Shown: in pieces, positions 55,776 through 64,000 of the stretch
How the letters are laid out: each line of letters starts with the position of its first letter
How positions within the stretch are numbered: position 1 is the stretch's first letter
NCBI RefSeq assembly: GCF_028464225.1
Contig: NZ_JAQPCN010000001.1
Location: 682,001-746,000 of the forward strand
Source of the DNA: Zeaxanthinibacter sp. PT1
GTDB taxonomy: Bacteria; Bacteroidota; Bacteroidia; Flavobacteriales; Flavobacteriaceae
Direction of reading: 5' to 3'
DNA: 64,000 nt
The notes under the pieces: model-generated
Told to the model about the DNA's origin: nothing
Seen by the model: the letters and a program-made list of their open reading frames with translations, nothing else
Databases searched by the model: none
Translations under genes and position numbers: made by a program

Positions 55776-56321
55776 ATGAAAAAGATAGCAATATTAGCCA
55801 CTAACGGATTTGAAGAAATTGAGCTTACCTCTCCTTTGCAGGCCATGAAGAACGAAGGCTTCGAGGTAGACATCGTAAGTGAAGAATCCGGACATATAAA
55901 AGGATGGAATGACGGCGATTGGTCTAATTCCTATTCGGTTGATAAAACTTTGGACCAGGTTAAGGCATCAGATTATAATGCATTAATGTTGCCTGGCGGG
56001 GTAATTAACCCGGATAAATTGAGAAGGAACGATCAAGCCCTTGAATTTGTACGGGATTTCTTTAAGCAAGAAAAACCTGTAGCCGCGATATGCCACGCGC
56101 CTCAAATACTGATCAGTGCAGGGGTAGTTGAAGGTCGTAAAATGACTTCCTTTAATTCTATCAAAGATGACCTGGTAAACGCCGGAGCAAATTGGGTAGA
56201 TGAAGAGGTTGTAGTAGATCAAGGCTTTGTAACCAGCAGGAATCCTGATGATCTCCCTGCATTTAATGCCAAGTTGGTCGAAGAGATCAAAGAAGGGAAG
56301 CACGAAGAACAACACGCCTAA
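55776..56321 (+). CDS. DJ-1/PfpI family protein
   Basis: Relatives (YhbO, PfpI) act as protein or glyoxal deglycases or stress proteins. The 181-residue protein has ILATNGFEEIELTSPLQAM with Glu, and the nucleophile Cys106 in PVAAICHAPQILISAG. Stand-alone, with a terminator directly behind it. Confidence 0.92.
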   Translation: MKKIAILATNGFEEIELTSPLQAMKNEGFEVDIVSEESGHIKGWNDGDWSNSYSVDKTLDQVKASDYNALMLPGGVINPDKLRRNDQALEFVRDFFKQEKPVAAICHAPQILISAGVVEGRKMTSFNSIKDDLVNAGANWVDEEVVVDQGFVTSRNPDDLPAFNAKLVEEIKEGKHEEQHA

Positions 56322-56343
56322 TCACAGGCCCTCAATCCATAAG

Positions 56344-56371
56344 AACCCGTTGTCTTGCAACGGGTTTTTTT
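56344..56371 (+). terminator. Terminator behind the DJ-1/PfpI gene
   Basis: AACCCGTTG-TCTTG-CAACGGGTT is a 9-bp stem followed by seven T residues. Confidence 0.85.
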
Positions 56372-56414
56372 ATGTGCAATTCGCTACTTTTAAACTTCAG
56401 CAAAAACTTGGATT

Positions 56415-57563
56415 ATGACGTTCGACTTGACTTCTAAATTACCCGGCTTAGAACCTTCAATTTTTACCGTAATGGGTGCAATGGCCCGGGAACATAATGC
56501 GGTAAACCTATCCCAGGGATTCCCTGACTTTGAACCGGATCCGGAATTACTCGCCCTGGTGGATGCTGCCATGCGCACCGGTTATAACCAATATGCGCCC
56601 ATGGCAGGGATCTACTCCCTTCGTGAGGTCCTTTCCAAGAAGATCAATACACTTTATGACCACTCTTTTAATCCTGATTCCGAAATTACGGTAACCAGCG
56701 GGGCGACTCAAGCCATATTTACGGCTATTACAGCTTTTGTTAACCCGGGTGATGAAGTAATCCTGATCAGGCCGGCCTACGATTGCTACGAGCCCGCTAT
56801 CCACCTCAATGGCGGCAAAGTGGTTTCCGTACAAATGAAGGGAAAAGATCATAATATCGACTGGGAAGAATTTCGTTCTGCGATAACGACCCGCACCCGC
56901 ATGGTGATCATTAATACCCCTCACAACCCCAGCGGAAGAATCTTTTCCCAATCGGATATGCGAGCCCTGGAACAGGCACTGACCAATACGGATATTCTTT
57001 TGCTGAGCGATGAAGTTTATGAACATTTGGTATTTGATGGCAAACAACATGAAAGTGTGGCCCGTTATCCCGGTCTGGTATCACGTGCTATGATCTGTGT
57101 GTCCTTCGGAAAAACCTTTCACACAACGGGGTGGAAAATGGGCTATTGTGCAGCCCCGGACTACCTGATGTCCGAGTTCCGAAAGGTGCACGAATTTAAC
57201 GTGTACTGTGCCAACCACCCTATTCAGCATGCTTTGGCCAGCTACCTGGAAGAACCGGGGCGTTATCTCGGTTTGGGACCGTTTTTCCAGCAAAAGAGGG
57301 ATTTCTTCCTCAATGCAATCGCCGGAACACGATTTAATTTCACCCCCTGTGAAGGCACTTATTTCCAGTTATTGGATTACAGCCGTATTTCTGAGGAAAC
57401 GGATACCGATTTTGCCCGAAGGCTGATAACGGACTACGGGCTGGCCAGCATCCCGATTTCTGTGTTTAATGAAAACAGGGAAGATCACCGGCAGTTGCGC
57501 TTTTGTTTTGCCAAAAAAGAAGAAACCCTGACCCGAGCAGCAGAGATTTTGCATAAGATCTAA
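56415..57563 (+). CDS. PLP-dependent aminotransferase, methionine/kynurenine aminotransferase-like
   Basis: The 382-residue class I aminotransferase has NLSQGFPDFEPD, YAPMAGIYSLRE, TPHNPSGRIF, and the PLP lysine at about 233 in SFGKTFHTTGWKMGY. The closest type is the methionine aminotransferase group (YbdL-like), which also acts on kynurenine. Substrate is not proved by sequence. It overlaps the convergent serine hydrolase by 4 bp. Confidence 0.9.
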   Translation: MTFDLTSKLPGLEPSIFTVMGAMAREHNAVNLSQGFPDFEPDPELLALVDAAMRTGYNQYAPMAGIYSLREVLSKKINTLYDHSFNPDSEITVTSGATQAIFTAITAFVNPGDEVILIRPAYDCYEPAIHLNGGKVVSVQMKGKDHNIDWEEFRSAITTRTRMVIINTPHNPSGRIFSQSDMRALEQALTNTDILLLSDEVYEHLVFDGKQHESVARYPGLVSRAMICVSFGKTFHTTGWKMGYCAAPDYLMSEFRKVHEFNVYCANHPIQHALASYLEEPGRYLGLGPFFQQKRDFFLNAIAGTRFNFTPCEGTYFQLLDYSRISEETDTDFARRLITDYGLASIPISVFNENREDHRQLRFCFAKKEETLTRAAEILHKI

Positions 57564-58714
57564 TCAAAGGAAGCGTAGACCAGCTGCATAAACTCTTCTA
57601 TTTTTGATGGTTCCAGCCAACGGGTGACCACCACCAAGTTCCTTTCCTGGTCTATCACGATAAAATTCCCGCCAAATCCAGCCGCATAAAAGATATGTTC
57701 GGGAAGTTCATCCCAATGCCTGTCGCCTTTACTGTTCAGCCACCACATATAGCCATAATTATGCTCAGGTGCAGAGGGAGTGAGCGCTTCCTGTATCCAA
57801 TCCGTGCTAATTAAGCGCTGCTCTTCCCATACTCCGTTATTCATAAAAAGCAGCCCAAAGCGTGCCATGTCCTCGGTATTGATGAATATTCCAGCTCCCG
57901 AGTGACCACCTCCCGTAACCGACTTCATCTTATAACCGTCTATCTCTGTCCACGCATGGTCATAACCAAACCACCTCCAGGTGGTAGAGGCTCCAATCGG
58001 ATCCATGATCTTTTCTTTGAGAACAGTAGGAAGCGGTTTGCGCCAGGTATGTGTCAAAGCATAGGCCAGGACGTTAACACGTACGTCATTATATTCCATT
58101 ACTGTGCCCGGCGGATTCAGTGCCCTGTTCTTCCACTCATCGATCCCGCCTTCCCTAGGCGGTCTGTCCGCCCAGTCATATAATCCCCACAATTGACCGG
58201 ACCAGTCCGAATTCTGTTGTAGCAGGTGGCTCCATTGTACCTTGGCATTATGAGATCCCTCAAATGTGCCATCCCAGATATAGGCAGACACCTTATCCGA
58301 AGTTTGTTTTATAAGTCCATGGTCTACCGCCAGCCCAGCTACAGTGGACAAGAAACTTTTGGTGACGCTGAAGGTCATATCCACCCTGCCGGTGTCTCCC
58401 CACTGCCTGACCAGGTATCCATCCTTAAGTATCATCCCGGTCGGACCTCCTCTTTTCTTGGTCGGCCCCAGGATCTCGTGGTATGGCTCCCGCTCGAATC
58501 CTTTTAAAATTGCCATCCGCAGATCCCGAGACCCGCTGTATTCATTATTCTCGGCAAAAGAAACCGCTTTTTCCAAAGCGCCCGCGTCTATTGCCATCTC
58601 TGCCGGTTCTTTTTGTTCCCAGGGCGTGTCTTTTCCCGGGAAATACGTCTGGGCGCTCACGAGCCCGGAGAACCCCAGCAATAGCAGGAGTACTGATTTT
58701 TTGATTGCTTTCAT
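57560..58714 (-). CDS. Exported serine hydrolase, beta-lactamase family
   Basis: The 384-residue protein has a signal peptide ending near LVSAQ, the SxxK nucleophile Ser116 in FSVTKSFLS and YNDVRVN as YxN. It is of the class C/EstB-like type, with an unknown substrate, and not clearly a close relative of the hydrolase at 26655. Confidence 0.9.
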   Translation of the reverse strand: MKAIKKSVLLLLLGFSGLVSAQTYFPGKDTPWEQKEPAEMAIDAGALEKAVSFAENNEYSGSRDLRMAILKGFEREPYHEILGPTKKRGGPTGMILKDGYLVRQWGDTGRVDMTFSVTKSFLSTVAGLAVDHGLIKQTSDKVSAYIWDGTFEGSHNAKVQWSHLLQQNSDWSGQLWGLYDWADRPPREGGIDEWKNRALNPPGTVMEYNDVRVNVLAYALTHTWRKPLPTVLKEKIMDPIGASTTWRWFGYDHAWTEIDGYKMKSVTGGGHSGAGIFINTEDMARFGLLFMNNGVWEEQRLISTDWIQEALTPSAPEHNYGYMWWLNSKGDRHWDELPEHIFYAAGFGGNFIVIDQERNLVVVTRWLEPSKIEEFMQLVYASFD

Positions 58715-58719
58715 GAAAA

Positions 58720-59259
58720 TTATTGAGGATTCAAATTACGTAAATCTGTCTTCATCACCCAGTCCATTTGCCGGTCGTTCCCAATATAATAGGGATGCAT
58801 CCCACTTTTTACAAACCCGTGCTTCTCGTAAAAACGGATAGCATCCTTATTCTCTTCCCAGACCCCTAACCATAAGTATTCCTTACCCGCTTCCCTGGCC
58901 ATTTGTTTGACATGGGAAAGGACTTCCGCTCCAATTCCAAGACCCTGGTAATCTTTTAAAACATAGATGCGTTCCAGCTCCATCCCGCTTGCTTCGCGCA
59001 GGTCTGTTTGGGCATTGCCTGTATTTAATTTCATATAGGCCACCAATGCATCTTCCCGGTAAATGAAATAGAAACTAGTGGCTGTTTGCGCTAATTCCCT
59101 TCCCAGGGTCTCCAAAGAAAACGCCTTGTCAAGGTAGGTTTTAAAATCCTGGGGCTCATTCTGAGCTTCAAAAGCTTGCCGGAAAGTTTCCCTGGACATG
59201 CTGCTGAGCAATTCCAGCTGGGCCAAAGTACATTTGCTGTAAGTAAGTGCGGATGCCAT
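58720..59259 (-). CDS. GNAT-family N-acetyltransferase
   Basis: The 179-residue protein has the acetyl-CoA motif in KDYQGLGIGAEVL and the EENKDAIRFYEKHGF motif typical of GNATs. Substrate unknown. It lies 5 bp upstream of the serine hydrolase and is probably cotranscribed. Confidence 0.92.
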   Translation of the reverse strand: MASALTYSKCTLAQLELLSSMSRETFRQAFEAQNEPQDFKTYLDKAFSLETLGRELAQTATSFYFIYREDALVAYMKLNTGNAQTDLREASGMELERIYVLKDYQGLGIGAEVLSHVKQMAREAGKEYLWLGVWEENKDAIRFYEKHGFVKSGMHPYYIGNDRQMDWVMKTDLRNLNPQ

Positions 59260-59277
59260 ATCAAAAGCTCTAAAATA

Positions 59278-59313
59278 AAAAAAGGAGCAATACGGTGGGT
59301 ATTACTCCTTTTT
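59278..59313. terminator. Hairpin terminator behind a small ORF
   Basis: AAAAAGGAG-C-AATAC and GTATT-A-CTCCTTTTT form a long stem with a 5-nt loop. It has U-tracts in both directions. The only upstream gene on the minus strand is the 33-residue ORF at 59334. Confidence 0.7.
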
Positions 59314-59333
59314 CCAATCAATCATATTCTGCT

Positions 59334-59435
59334 TCAGAACATGAATAATTTTTTGGCCAGCATCAGCAGCCCGCTTAAAAAGTTGCTGCGATACACTTGA
59401 ATTTCTTCTTCGGCATGGTGGTTTTGATGTTCCAT
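59334..59435 (-). CDS. Predicted 33-residue protein
   Basis: The ORF starts at ATG 59435 and reads MEHQNHHAEEEIQVYRSN followed by FLSGLLMLAKKLFMF, an acidic/His head and an amphipathic hydrophobic tail. It has no homology I can name. It is supported by lying in a 310-bp gap that is otherwise empty and by the hairpin terminator 20 bp after its stop. It could be membrane-associated. Confidence 0.4.
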   Translation of the reverse strand: MEHQNHHAEEEIQVYRSNFLSGLLMLAKKLFMF

Positions 59436-59569
59436 AAGCGATAAGTTTAGGTTAAGATCTGGGATATTCAGCTATTAACTTAAACTATCGGGTTTTGGTT
59501 TTATTGTAAGCCCGTTAGGCTGAAGGGTGTTAAAATCGTGATTTTGTCATCAAATTCGATGAACGGTAA

Positions 59570-60223
59570 TCATAACTGCATTTCGGGGATATTTCCTTCT
59601 ACAATAAGTGATCCTTCTGTAGCTTGCTTTATATCTTCCACGCTTACACCCGGCGCTCTTTCTAAAAGCTTGAATCCTTCCGGGGTAACTTCAAGAACCG
59701 CCAGGTTGGTCACTATTTTCTTCACACATTGCACCCCTGTCAATGGCAGTGTGCATCGCTTCAGCAGCTTGGATTCACCCGCCCTGTTGGTATGCATCAT
59801 GGCAACGATAATATTTTCAGCAGAAGCAACGAGATCCATAGCACCTCCCATTCCTTTGACCATCTTTCCGGGAATCTTCCAATTCGCAATATCCCCGTTT
59901 TCTGCAACCTCCATAGCCCCGAGAATAGTGAGATCTACATGCTGCCCCCTGATCATTCCGAAGCTCAGGGCAGAGTCAAAAAAAGAAGCTCCCGGGAGCG
60001 TGGTTATGGTTTGTTTCCCGGCATTGATAATGTCGGCATCTTCCTCTCCCTCAAACGGGAAAGGTCCCATTCCCAGAACTCCATTCTCACTCTGGAATTC
60101 AACACTGATATCGTCGCGGACAAAATTGGCGACAAGGGTAGGTATTCCTATTCCCAGGTTGACATAATAGCCGTCTTTTACTTCCTTGGCTATTCGCTTT
60201 GCTATTCCGTTCTTATCCAGCAT
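59570..60223 (-). CDS. scoB: CoA-transferase subunit B (succinyl-CoA:3-ketoacid type)
   Basis: With subunit A it moves CoA between succinate and acetoacetate or a similar 3-ketoacid. The 217-residue protein has YVNLGIGIPTLVANF and the catalytic-Glu motif SENGVLGMGPFP. The start overlaps the scoA stop by one base. Confidence 0.94.
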   Translation of the reverse strand: MLDKNGIAKRIAKEVKDGYYVNLGIGIPTLVANFVRDDISVEFQSENGVLGMGPFPFEGEEDADIINAGKQTITTLPGASFFDSALSFGMIRGQHVDLTILGAMEVAENGDIANWKIPGKMVKGMGGAMDLVASAENIIVAMMHTNRAGESKLLKRCTLPLTGVQCVKKIVTNLAVLEVTPEGFKLLERAPGVSVEDIKQATEGSLIVEGNIPEMQL

Positions 60224-60924
60224 TAGTTTCTTTTTCTTACAGTGCGTTGTTCTATTCTCTTTTCATAATCCTTCCCCTGGAAAATTCGGCTGACGAAGAT
60301 CCCGGGAATATGGATTTCGTTAGGGTCCAGCTCACCTGCGGGCACTAATTCTTCAACCTCGGCCACGGTAATCTTGGCCGCACCGCACATGCTGGGATTA
60401 AAATTACGGGCCGTACCTTTAAAAATCAGGTTCCCGGCTTCGTCCCCTTTCCACGCCTTTACCAGAGAAAAGTCGGCTTTAAAAGCCTCCTCTAAAACGT
60501 ACATTTTCCCATTGAACTCCCTGGTCTCTTTTCCCATGGAAACTTCGGTGCCATATCCGGCAGGCGTGTAGAATGCCGGGAAGCCTGCCTGCGCAGCCCT
60601 GCACTTTTCCGCCAATGTCCCCTGGGGCGTGAGTTCTACTTCCAATTCCCCGCTGAGCATCTGTCTTTCAAATTCTTCATTCTCTCCTACGTAAGAAGAG
60701 ATCATTTTATTGATCTGCCGCTTCTGTAAAAGCAATCCAAGGCCAAAATCGTCCACTCCTGCATTATTGCTGATGCAGGTAAGATCCTTGACTCCCAGCC
60801 GGACCAGTTCGGAGATCGCGTTTTCAGGGATGCCGCACAAGCCAAAGCCGCCAAGCATGATGGTCATGCCGTCTTCAACCCCCTTAAGGGCCGTACTTAC
60901 GTCAGCTACTGTTTTTTTAATCAT
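60223..60924 (-). CDS. scoA: CoA-transferase subunit A (succinyl-CoA:3-ketoacid type)
   Basis: The 233-residue partner has [19 protein letters not shown] near the N-terminus and [10 protein letters not shown]-like [14 protein letters not shown]. First gene of the scoAB pair. Confidence 0.94.
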   Translation of the reverse strand: MIKKTVADVSTALKGVEDGMTIMLGGFGLCGIPENAISELVRLGVKDLTCISNNAGVDDFGLGLLLQKRQINKMISSYVGENEEFERQMLSGELEVELTPQGTLAEKCRAAQAGFPAFYTPAGYGTEVSMGKETREFNGKMYVLEEAFKADFSLVKAWKGDEAGNLIFKGTARNFNPSMCGAAKITVAEVEELVPAGELDPNEIHIPGIFVSRIFQGKDYEKRIEQRTVRKRN

Positions 60925-61065
60925 ATCTGCTAGTCTGTATTCACCCTAATATTTACGGGCAAGCTTAGGTTACTAAAATAAGATTTTATGGTGTAATAGC
61001 CTTGGAACAACCTCATCTAAATACAATGAAACTGCTTTGCAGGCAGGAATGCTTTAGCGGGAAAA

Positions 61066-63408
61066 TTAAAAATCCAGGTCGTCCATATCATCCTCCAGGT
61101 CAGCCTCAACTTCGGTCTCTTCCGGTAGCTTATTACAATCTACTACTATAGAAAGGTCTTCGGGTTCTGTAAACTCCTCCTTGGATATTGCCAAATCCGG
61201 TTCATTGTAATTCTTCTTCATATACAATGCCCAAATCGGTAAGGCCATGGATGCTCCCTGCCCATAGGTAATACTCTTGAAGTGAACAGACCGCTCTTCA
61301 CCACCGACCCATACACCTGTAACCAGGTTAGGCACCATGCCGATAAACCAGCCATCACTATTGTTCTGGGTAGTACCCGTCTTACCGGCAATAGGGTTGG
61401 TAAATTCATAAGGATACCCGGTGATAATTTCTTTATATACCGTTACATCTTTACTGCCCGTAGTACGCAATCGGGTTCCGGATCCACCTTCAGTTACCCC
61501 TTCCATAAGTTTAACCATGGCATAAGCTACGTCCTTACTGAGCACATCCTTGGTTTCGGGTACGTATTCGTAGAGTACGGTCCCATTCTTATCTTCGATC
61601 CGCGTGACCATAACGGGTTTCACATACACCCCCTGGTTGGCAAATGTACCGTATGCACCCACCATTTCGTATACATTAAAATCCGTGGTCCCCAGGGCGA
61701 TAGAAGGTACCGGAAGAATTTCCCTGTTTAAACCCAGGTTCTTGACAATAGACACCACGGGTTTAGGCCCCACCCGGTCTATTAACTGGGCCGTGACCGT
61801 ATTCACCGAATTGGCCAGAGCTTTTTTAAGGGTATACATATTACCGGAATATTTTCCATCAGAATTCTTCGGGCACCAGGCCTCAATATTTCCGTGTTTC
61901 CCGGCTTCTATACAGTACTGGCTGTCCGGCAGTGAATCGCATGGCGATAAGCGCAACTGGTCTATAGCCGCGGCATAAATAAAAGGCTTAAAGGTAGACC
62001 CTGCCTGCCGAGCTCCCTGTATGACATTATCGTACTGAAAGTGCTTATAATTCACTCCGCCAACCCATGCCTTTACATGGCCCGTCTGCGGTTCCATAGA
62101 CATCATAGAAGTTCGGAGGAAGGATTTGTAATACCGTATAGAATCTAAAGGGGTCATAACCGTATCCTTTTCCTTAGTCTCGGCATTCCAGTCAAACACG
62201 GTCATCTCTGTTTCCTTCTCAAAAGAAGCGCGAATTTCCTTCTCAGATTTTCCTGCTGCTTTCATCCCGCGCCACCTACTGGAATTCTTCATGGCACGTT
62301 CAATTATGTTATCTATTTCTGGTTTTTCCAGGTCGAGGAATGGTGTGGTGGGGTTCCTCGCAGGGGTGTTCTGTACAAAAAATTCTGCCTGCAACCTCTT
62401 CATGTGTTCGGATACAGCTTGTTCTGCATGATTCTGCATGCGCGAATCAATGGTAGTATAGATCTTTAGTCCATCCAGGTACAGGTTCCATTTATCACGT
62501 TCTCCTTCAAGAGCCGGTTTTGGGTTTTCGGCGATCCAACGGTTCATAAAGCCTTGTAGGTACATCCGGAAATAGGTGGCCAGGCCTTCCCTGTGTGATT
62601 CCGGGCTGAAGTTAATATTCATCTCCAGGGCCTGCAGGGAGTCTTTTGCTTCGGTTGTGATATAATCGTATTTGGCCATTTGCGCCAGTACGGTATTTCT
62701 CCGGTTCAGCACTAATTCTTCTCGCCTGATGGGATTGTAGAGCGATGAATTCTTCAGCATGCCAACAAGGACAGCAGACTCTTCTGTTTTCAAATCTTTT
62801 GGTTCTTTCCCAAAATAGATCCTGGCCGCAGATCGTATCCCGTCTGCGTTGTAATTAAAGTCGTAGATATTCATGTACATGGCGATGATCTCCGACTTGG
62901 TGTACTGCCGCTCCAGCCGCGTTGCGATCACCCATTCTTTCACCTTCTGTACGGCCCTGCTTAACACATCGCCCGAAGCTCTTTTGGTAAAGAGTAATTT
63001 TGATAACTGCTGGGATATGGTACTGGCCCCACCCCTTGTTCCAAGAAAGACAATGGCCCGCAAAGTCCCCCATGCATCGATCCCGGAATGATTGTAATAA
63101 CGCACATCTTCGGTTGCGATAAGGGCCTCGACCAGGTTCTGTGGAAGATCGTCATAACCTACCGGCGTACGGTTATCGTCCAGGTAGAATTTACCCAGGG
63201 TTTGCCCATCGACAGAAATGATTTCCGTGGCCAGGTTGGTCTGTGGGTTCTCCAGGCGCTCAAAAGTGGGCATTTCTCCAAAAGCTCCCCAGGAGGCGAG
63301 CATAAATATCAGTACTATAGAGAAAATTCCTGCCGCAAACAGCAACCAGAACCATTTAACAAAAGTTCTGAAAGACCTTGCCGGCTTTTTTTTCTTTGCT
63401 TTCGCCAT
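61066..63408 (-). CDS. Penicillin-binding protein 1A (bifunctional)
   Basis: The 780-residue protein joins a membrane anchor at about 20-40, a GT51 glycosyltransferase (catalytic Glu100 in ATEDVRYYNHSG, GGASTISQQLSKLLF) and a transpeptidase with Ser471 in STFK, Ser534-Val-Asn, and KTGTT at 676. It polymerises and crosslinks peptidoglycan. The C-terminus is an acidic Asp/Glu tail. gldH starts 4 bp upstream. Confidence 0.96.
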   Translation of the reverse strand: MAKAKKKKPARSFRTFVKWFWLLFAAGIFSIVLIFMLASWGAFGEMPTFERLENPQTNLATEIISVDGQTLGKFYLDDNRTPVGYDDLPQNLVEALIATEDVRYYNHSGIDAWGTLRAIVFLGTRGGASTISQQLSKLLFTKRASGDVLSRAVQKVKEWVIATRLERQYTKSEIIAMYMNIYDFNYNADGIRSAARIYFGKEPKDLKTEESAVLVGMLKNSSLYNPIRREELVLNRRNTVLAQMAKYDYITTEAKDSLQALEMNINFSPESHREGLATYFRMYLQGFMNRWIAENPKPALEGERDKWNLYLDGLKIYTTIDSRMQNHAEQAVSEHMKRLQAEFFVQNTPARNPTTPFLDLEKPEIDNIIERAMKNSSRWRGMKAAGKSEKEIRASFEKETEMTVFDWNAETKEKDTVMTPLDSIRYYKSFLRTSMMSMEPQTGHVKAWVGGVNYKHFQYDNVIQGARQAGSTFKPFIYAAAIDQLRLSPCDSLPDSQYCIEAGKHGNIEAWCPKNSDGKYSGNMYTLKKALANSVNTVTAQLIDRVGPKPVVSIVKNLGLNREILPVPSIALGTTDFNVYEMVGAYGTFANQGVYVKPVMVTRIEDKNGTVLYEYVPETKDVLSKDVAYAMVKLMEGVTEGGSGTRLRTTGSKDVTVYKEIITGYPYEFTNPIAGKTGTTQNNSDGWFIGMVPNLVTGVWVGGEERSVHFKSITYGQGASMALPIWALYMKKNYNEPDLAISKEEFTEPEDLSIVVDCNKLPEETEVEADLEDDMDDLDF

Positions 63409-63412
63409 TACT

Positions 63413-63895
63413 TTACTCTTGCTTTTCTATTTCTAATCCAACATCCGTTATCCCCGGTAATTCCACAACACCTTCTACTTCCCCGTTCTTTCTCATCGCG
63501 TGTTGCAGGGTGAGGGTATATTCTCCTGTGTTCGGGAAGATCATAGCCTCCTTAAACCACAGCTTATTTTCTTTTATACTACCCTGCCCTTTTCCCAGCC
63601 AGGTTCCGTCCGGGCGGGCCATTTCATACTCCAGCGTATCTACAGAAGTCTCCCCCTTTGGAGTATTCAACGCAGCAATTACGAACAAATTGCTATACGG
63701 GAAACGATCGTCGTTCCGGATATTGAAATACAGGTTATGAGGTTGTATAGTATCTGGGGCCATGAATGTGAATTTCATCAGTTCATCCTGGTCCCAACTG
63801 GCATCGGTAGTAGGCTTGCTCTGGGTATACACCAGTTTGTCATTGCAAGAGATAAAGGCCATGGTGCACAACAGGCCTAACAGGAGATTACGCAT
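63413..63895 (-). CDS. gldH: Gliding motility lipoprotein GldH
   Basis: GldH is an outer-membrane-associated lipoprotein needed for gliding in flavobacteria. The 160-residue precursor has the lipobox FISC (Cys17) and DELMKFTFMAPDTIQPHNLYF, a typical GldH start. Its neighbours, a PBP1A gene and the RicT-like gene upstream, match the usual flavobacterial order. The start at 63895 fits the lipoprotein signal; the longer frame overlaps the upstream gene by 78 bp. Confidence 0.92.
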   Translation of the reverse strand: MRNLLLGLLCTMAFISCNDKLVYTQSKPTTDASWDQDELMKFTFMAPDTIQPHNLYFNIRNDDRFPYSNLFVIAALNTPKGETSVDTLEYEMARPDGTWLGKGQGSIKENKLWFKEAMIFPNTGEYTLTLQHAMRKNGEVEGVVELPGITDVGLEIEKQE

Positions 63896-64000
63896 TTTTA
63901 GAAGCCTTATTTCTGTTATTTCTTCCTTTCTTCTTATTGTTTCGTCGCTTGCTCTTTCTTTTTGGACGATCAAAACGGGTAAGACTGTCCTGACCTACCA
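63888..64000 (-). CDS. C-terminal end of a probable RicT/PSP1-domain protein (cut by window edge)
   Basis: Only 36 residues are visible. They are VGQDSLTRFDRPKRKSKRR then NNKKKGRNNRNKASKNA, a basic Arg/Lys/Asn tail. Such tails end the PSP1-domain RicT-like proteins found upstream of gldH in flavobacteria. The stop overlaps the gldH start by 8 bp. Assignment rests on position and tail composition. Confidence 0.45.
   Translation of the reverse strand, partial: VGQDSLTRFDRPKRKSKRRNNKKKGRNNRNKASKNA

Noticed and set aside
1-64000. tRNA, rRNA, IS element or prophage
   Set aside because: No cloverleaf, rRNA stretch, transposase or integrase was seen in the reading frames or gaps; a covariance-model search (tRNAscan, Rfam) would settle small RNAs.

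Overview
The window looks like a chromosomal stretch of a marine-type member of the Bacteroidota, family Flavobacteriaceae. The evidence is a SusC/SusD pair, a gldH gliding-motility gene beside a PBP1A gene, flavobacterial neighbours of the suf genes (DUF59, DUF2480 and DUF3078 proteins), many short lipoproteins with MKK... signals, and promoters of the Bacteroidota type (-33 TTG / -7 TAnnTTTG). Most of the window is ordinary housekeeping DNA. The unusual part is intergenic: 7.4-8.8 kb and 16.9-18.8 kb are packed with structured repeats.

Layout. 1-7.4 kb: a leftward locus (susC, susD, a sodium:solute symporter, and murQ cut by the edge) with a divergent DeoR-type regulator. It reads as uptake and catabolism of N-acetylmuramic acid or cell-wall fragments. 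7.4-8.8 kb: about fourteen short hairpin repeats of three families around an AT-rich GIY-YIG nuclease gene. 8.8-11.2 kb: a MATE exporter and ferrochelatase hemH. 11.4-16.9 kb: an MscS-type channel, a very long TraB/GumN-domain protein and a DUF1460 amidase-like protein. 16.9-18.8 kb: modular repeats around a ThuA-domain lipoprotein gene. 18.8-29.1 kb: a PchR-like AraC regulator divergent from hemA-hemC-hemD-hemE-hemF-phzF-hemB, then a serine hydrolase and a CNNM/CBS protein. Together with hemH this covers most of the route from glutamyl-tRNA to haem; hemL and protoporphyrinogen oxidase are not in the window. 29.1-33.4 kb: a lipoprotein, a DEDDy exonuclease, an EEP-family phosphatase/nuclease and hflX. 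33.7-43.3 kb: the leftward Fe-S cluster region sufA-B-C-D-S, a M43 metalloprotease, a small secreted protein, sufE, DUF59, DUF2480 and DUF3078. 43.5-46.4 kb: three lipoproteins, two with propeller-like repeats. 46.5-51.8 kb: thiL, a small Cys-pair protein, brnQ, aminopeptidase P and a RimK-like ATP-grasp ligase. 52.0-55.5 kb: sdhC-sdhA-sdhB. 55.8-60.9 kb: a DJ-1/PfpI protein, an aminotransferase, a serine hydrolase, an acetyltransferase, a 33-residue ORF, and the scoB/scoA CoA-transferase pair. 61.0-64 kb: PBP1A, gldH and the last residues of a probable RicT.

How the parts connect. Iron links several regions. A perfect 21-bp Fur-type dyad lies between the AraC gene and hemA, and a matching half-site plus degenerate arm overlaps the predicted suf start point, so haem and Fe-S synthesis may share a regulator. 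The best candidate for an undescribed system is the hairpin-repeat/GIY-YIG island: copies of one repeat family keep a fixed apical structure while the lower stem covaries, and one copy sits in frame inside hemD.
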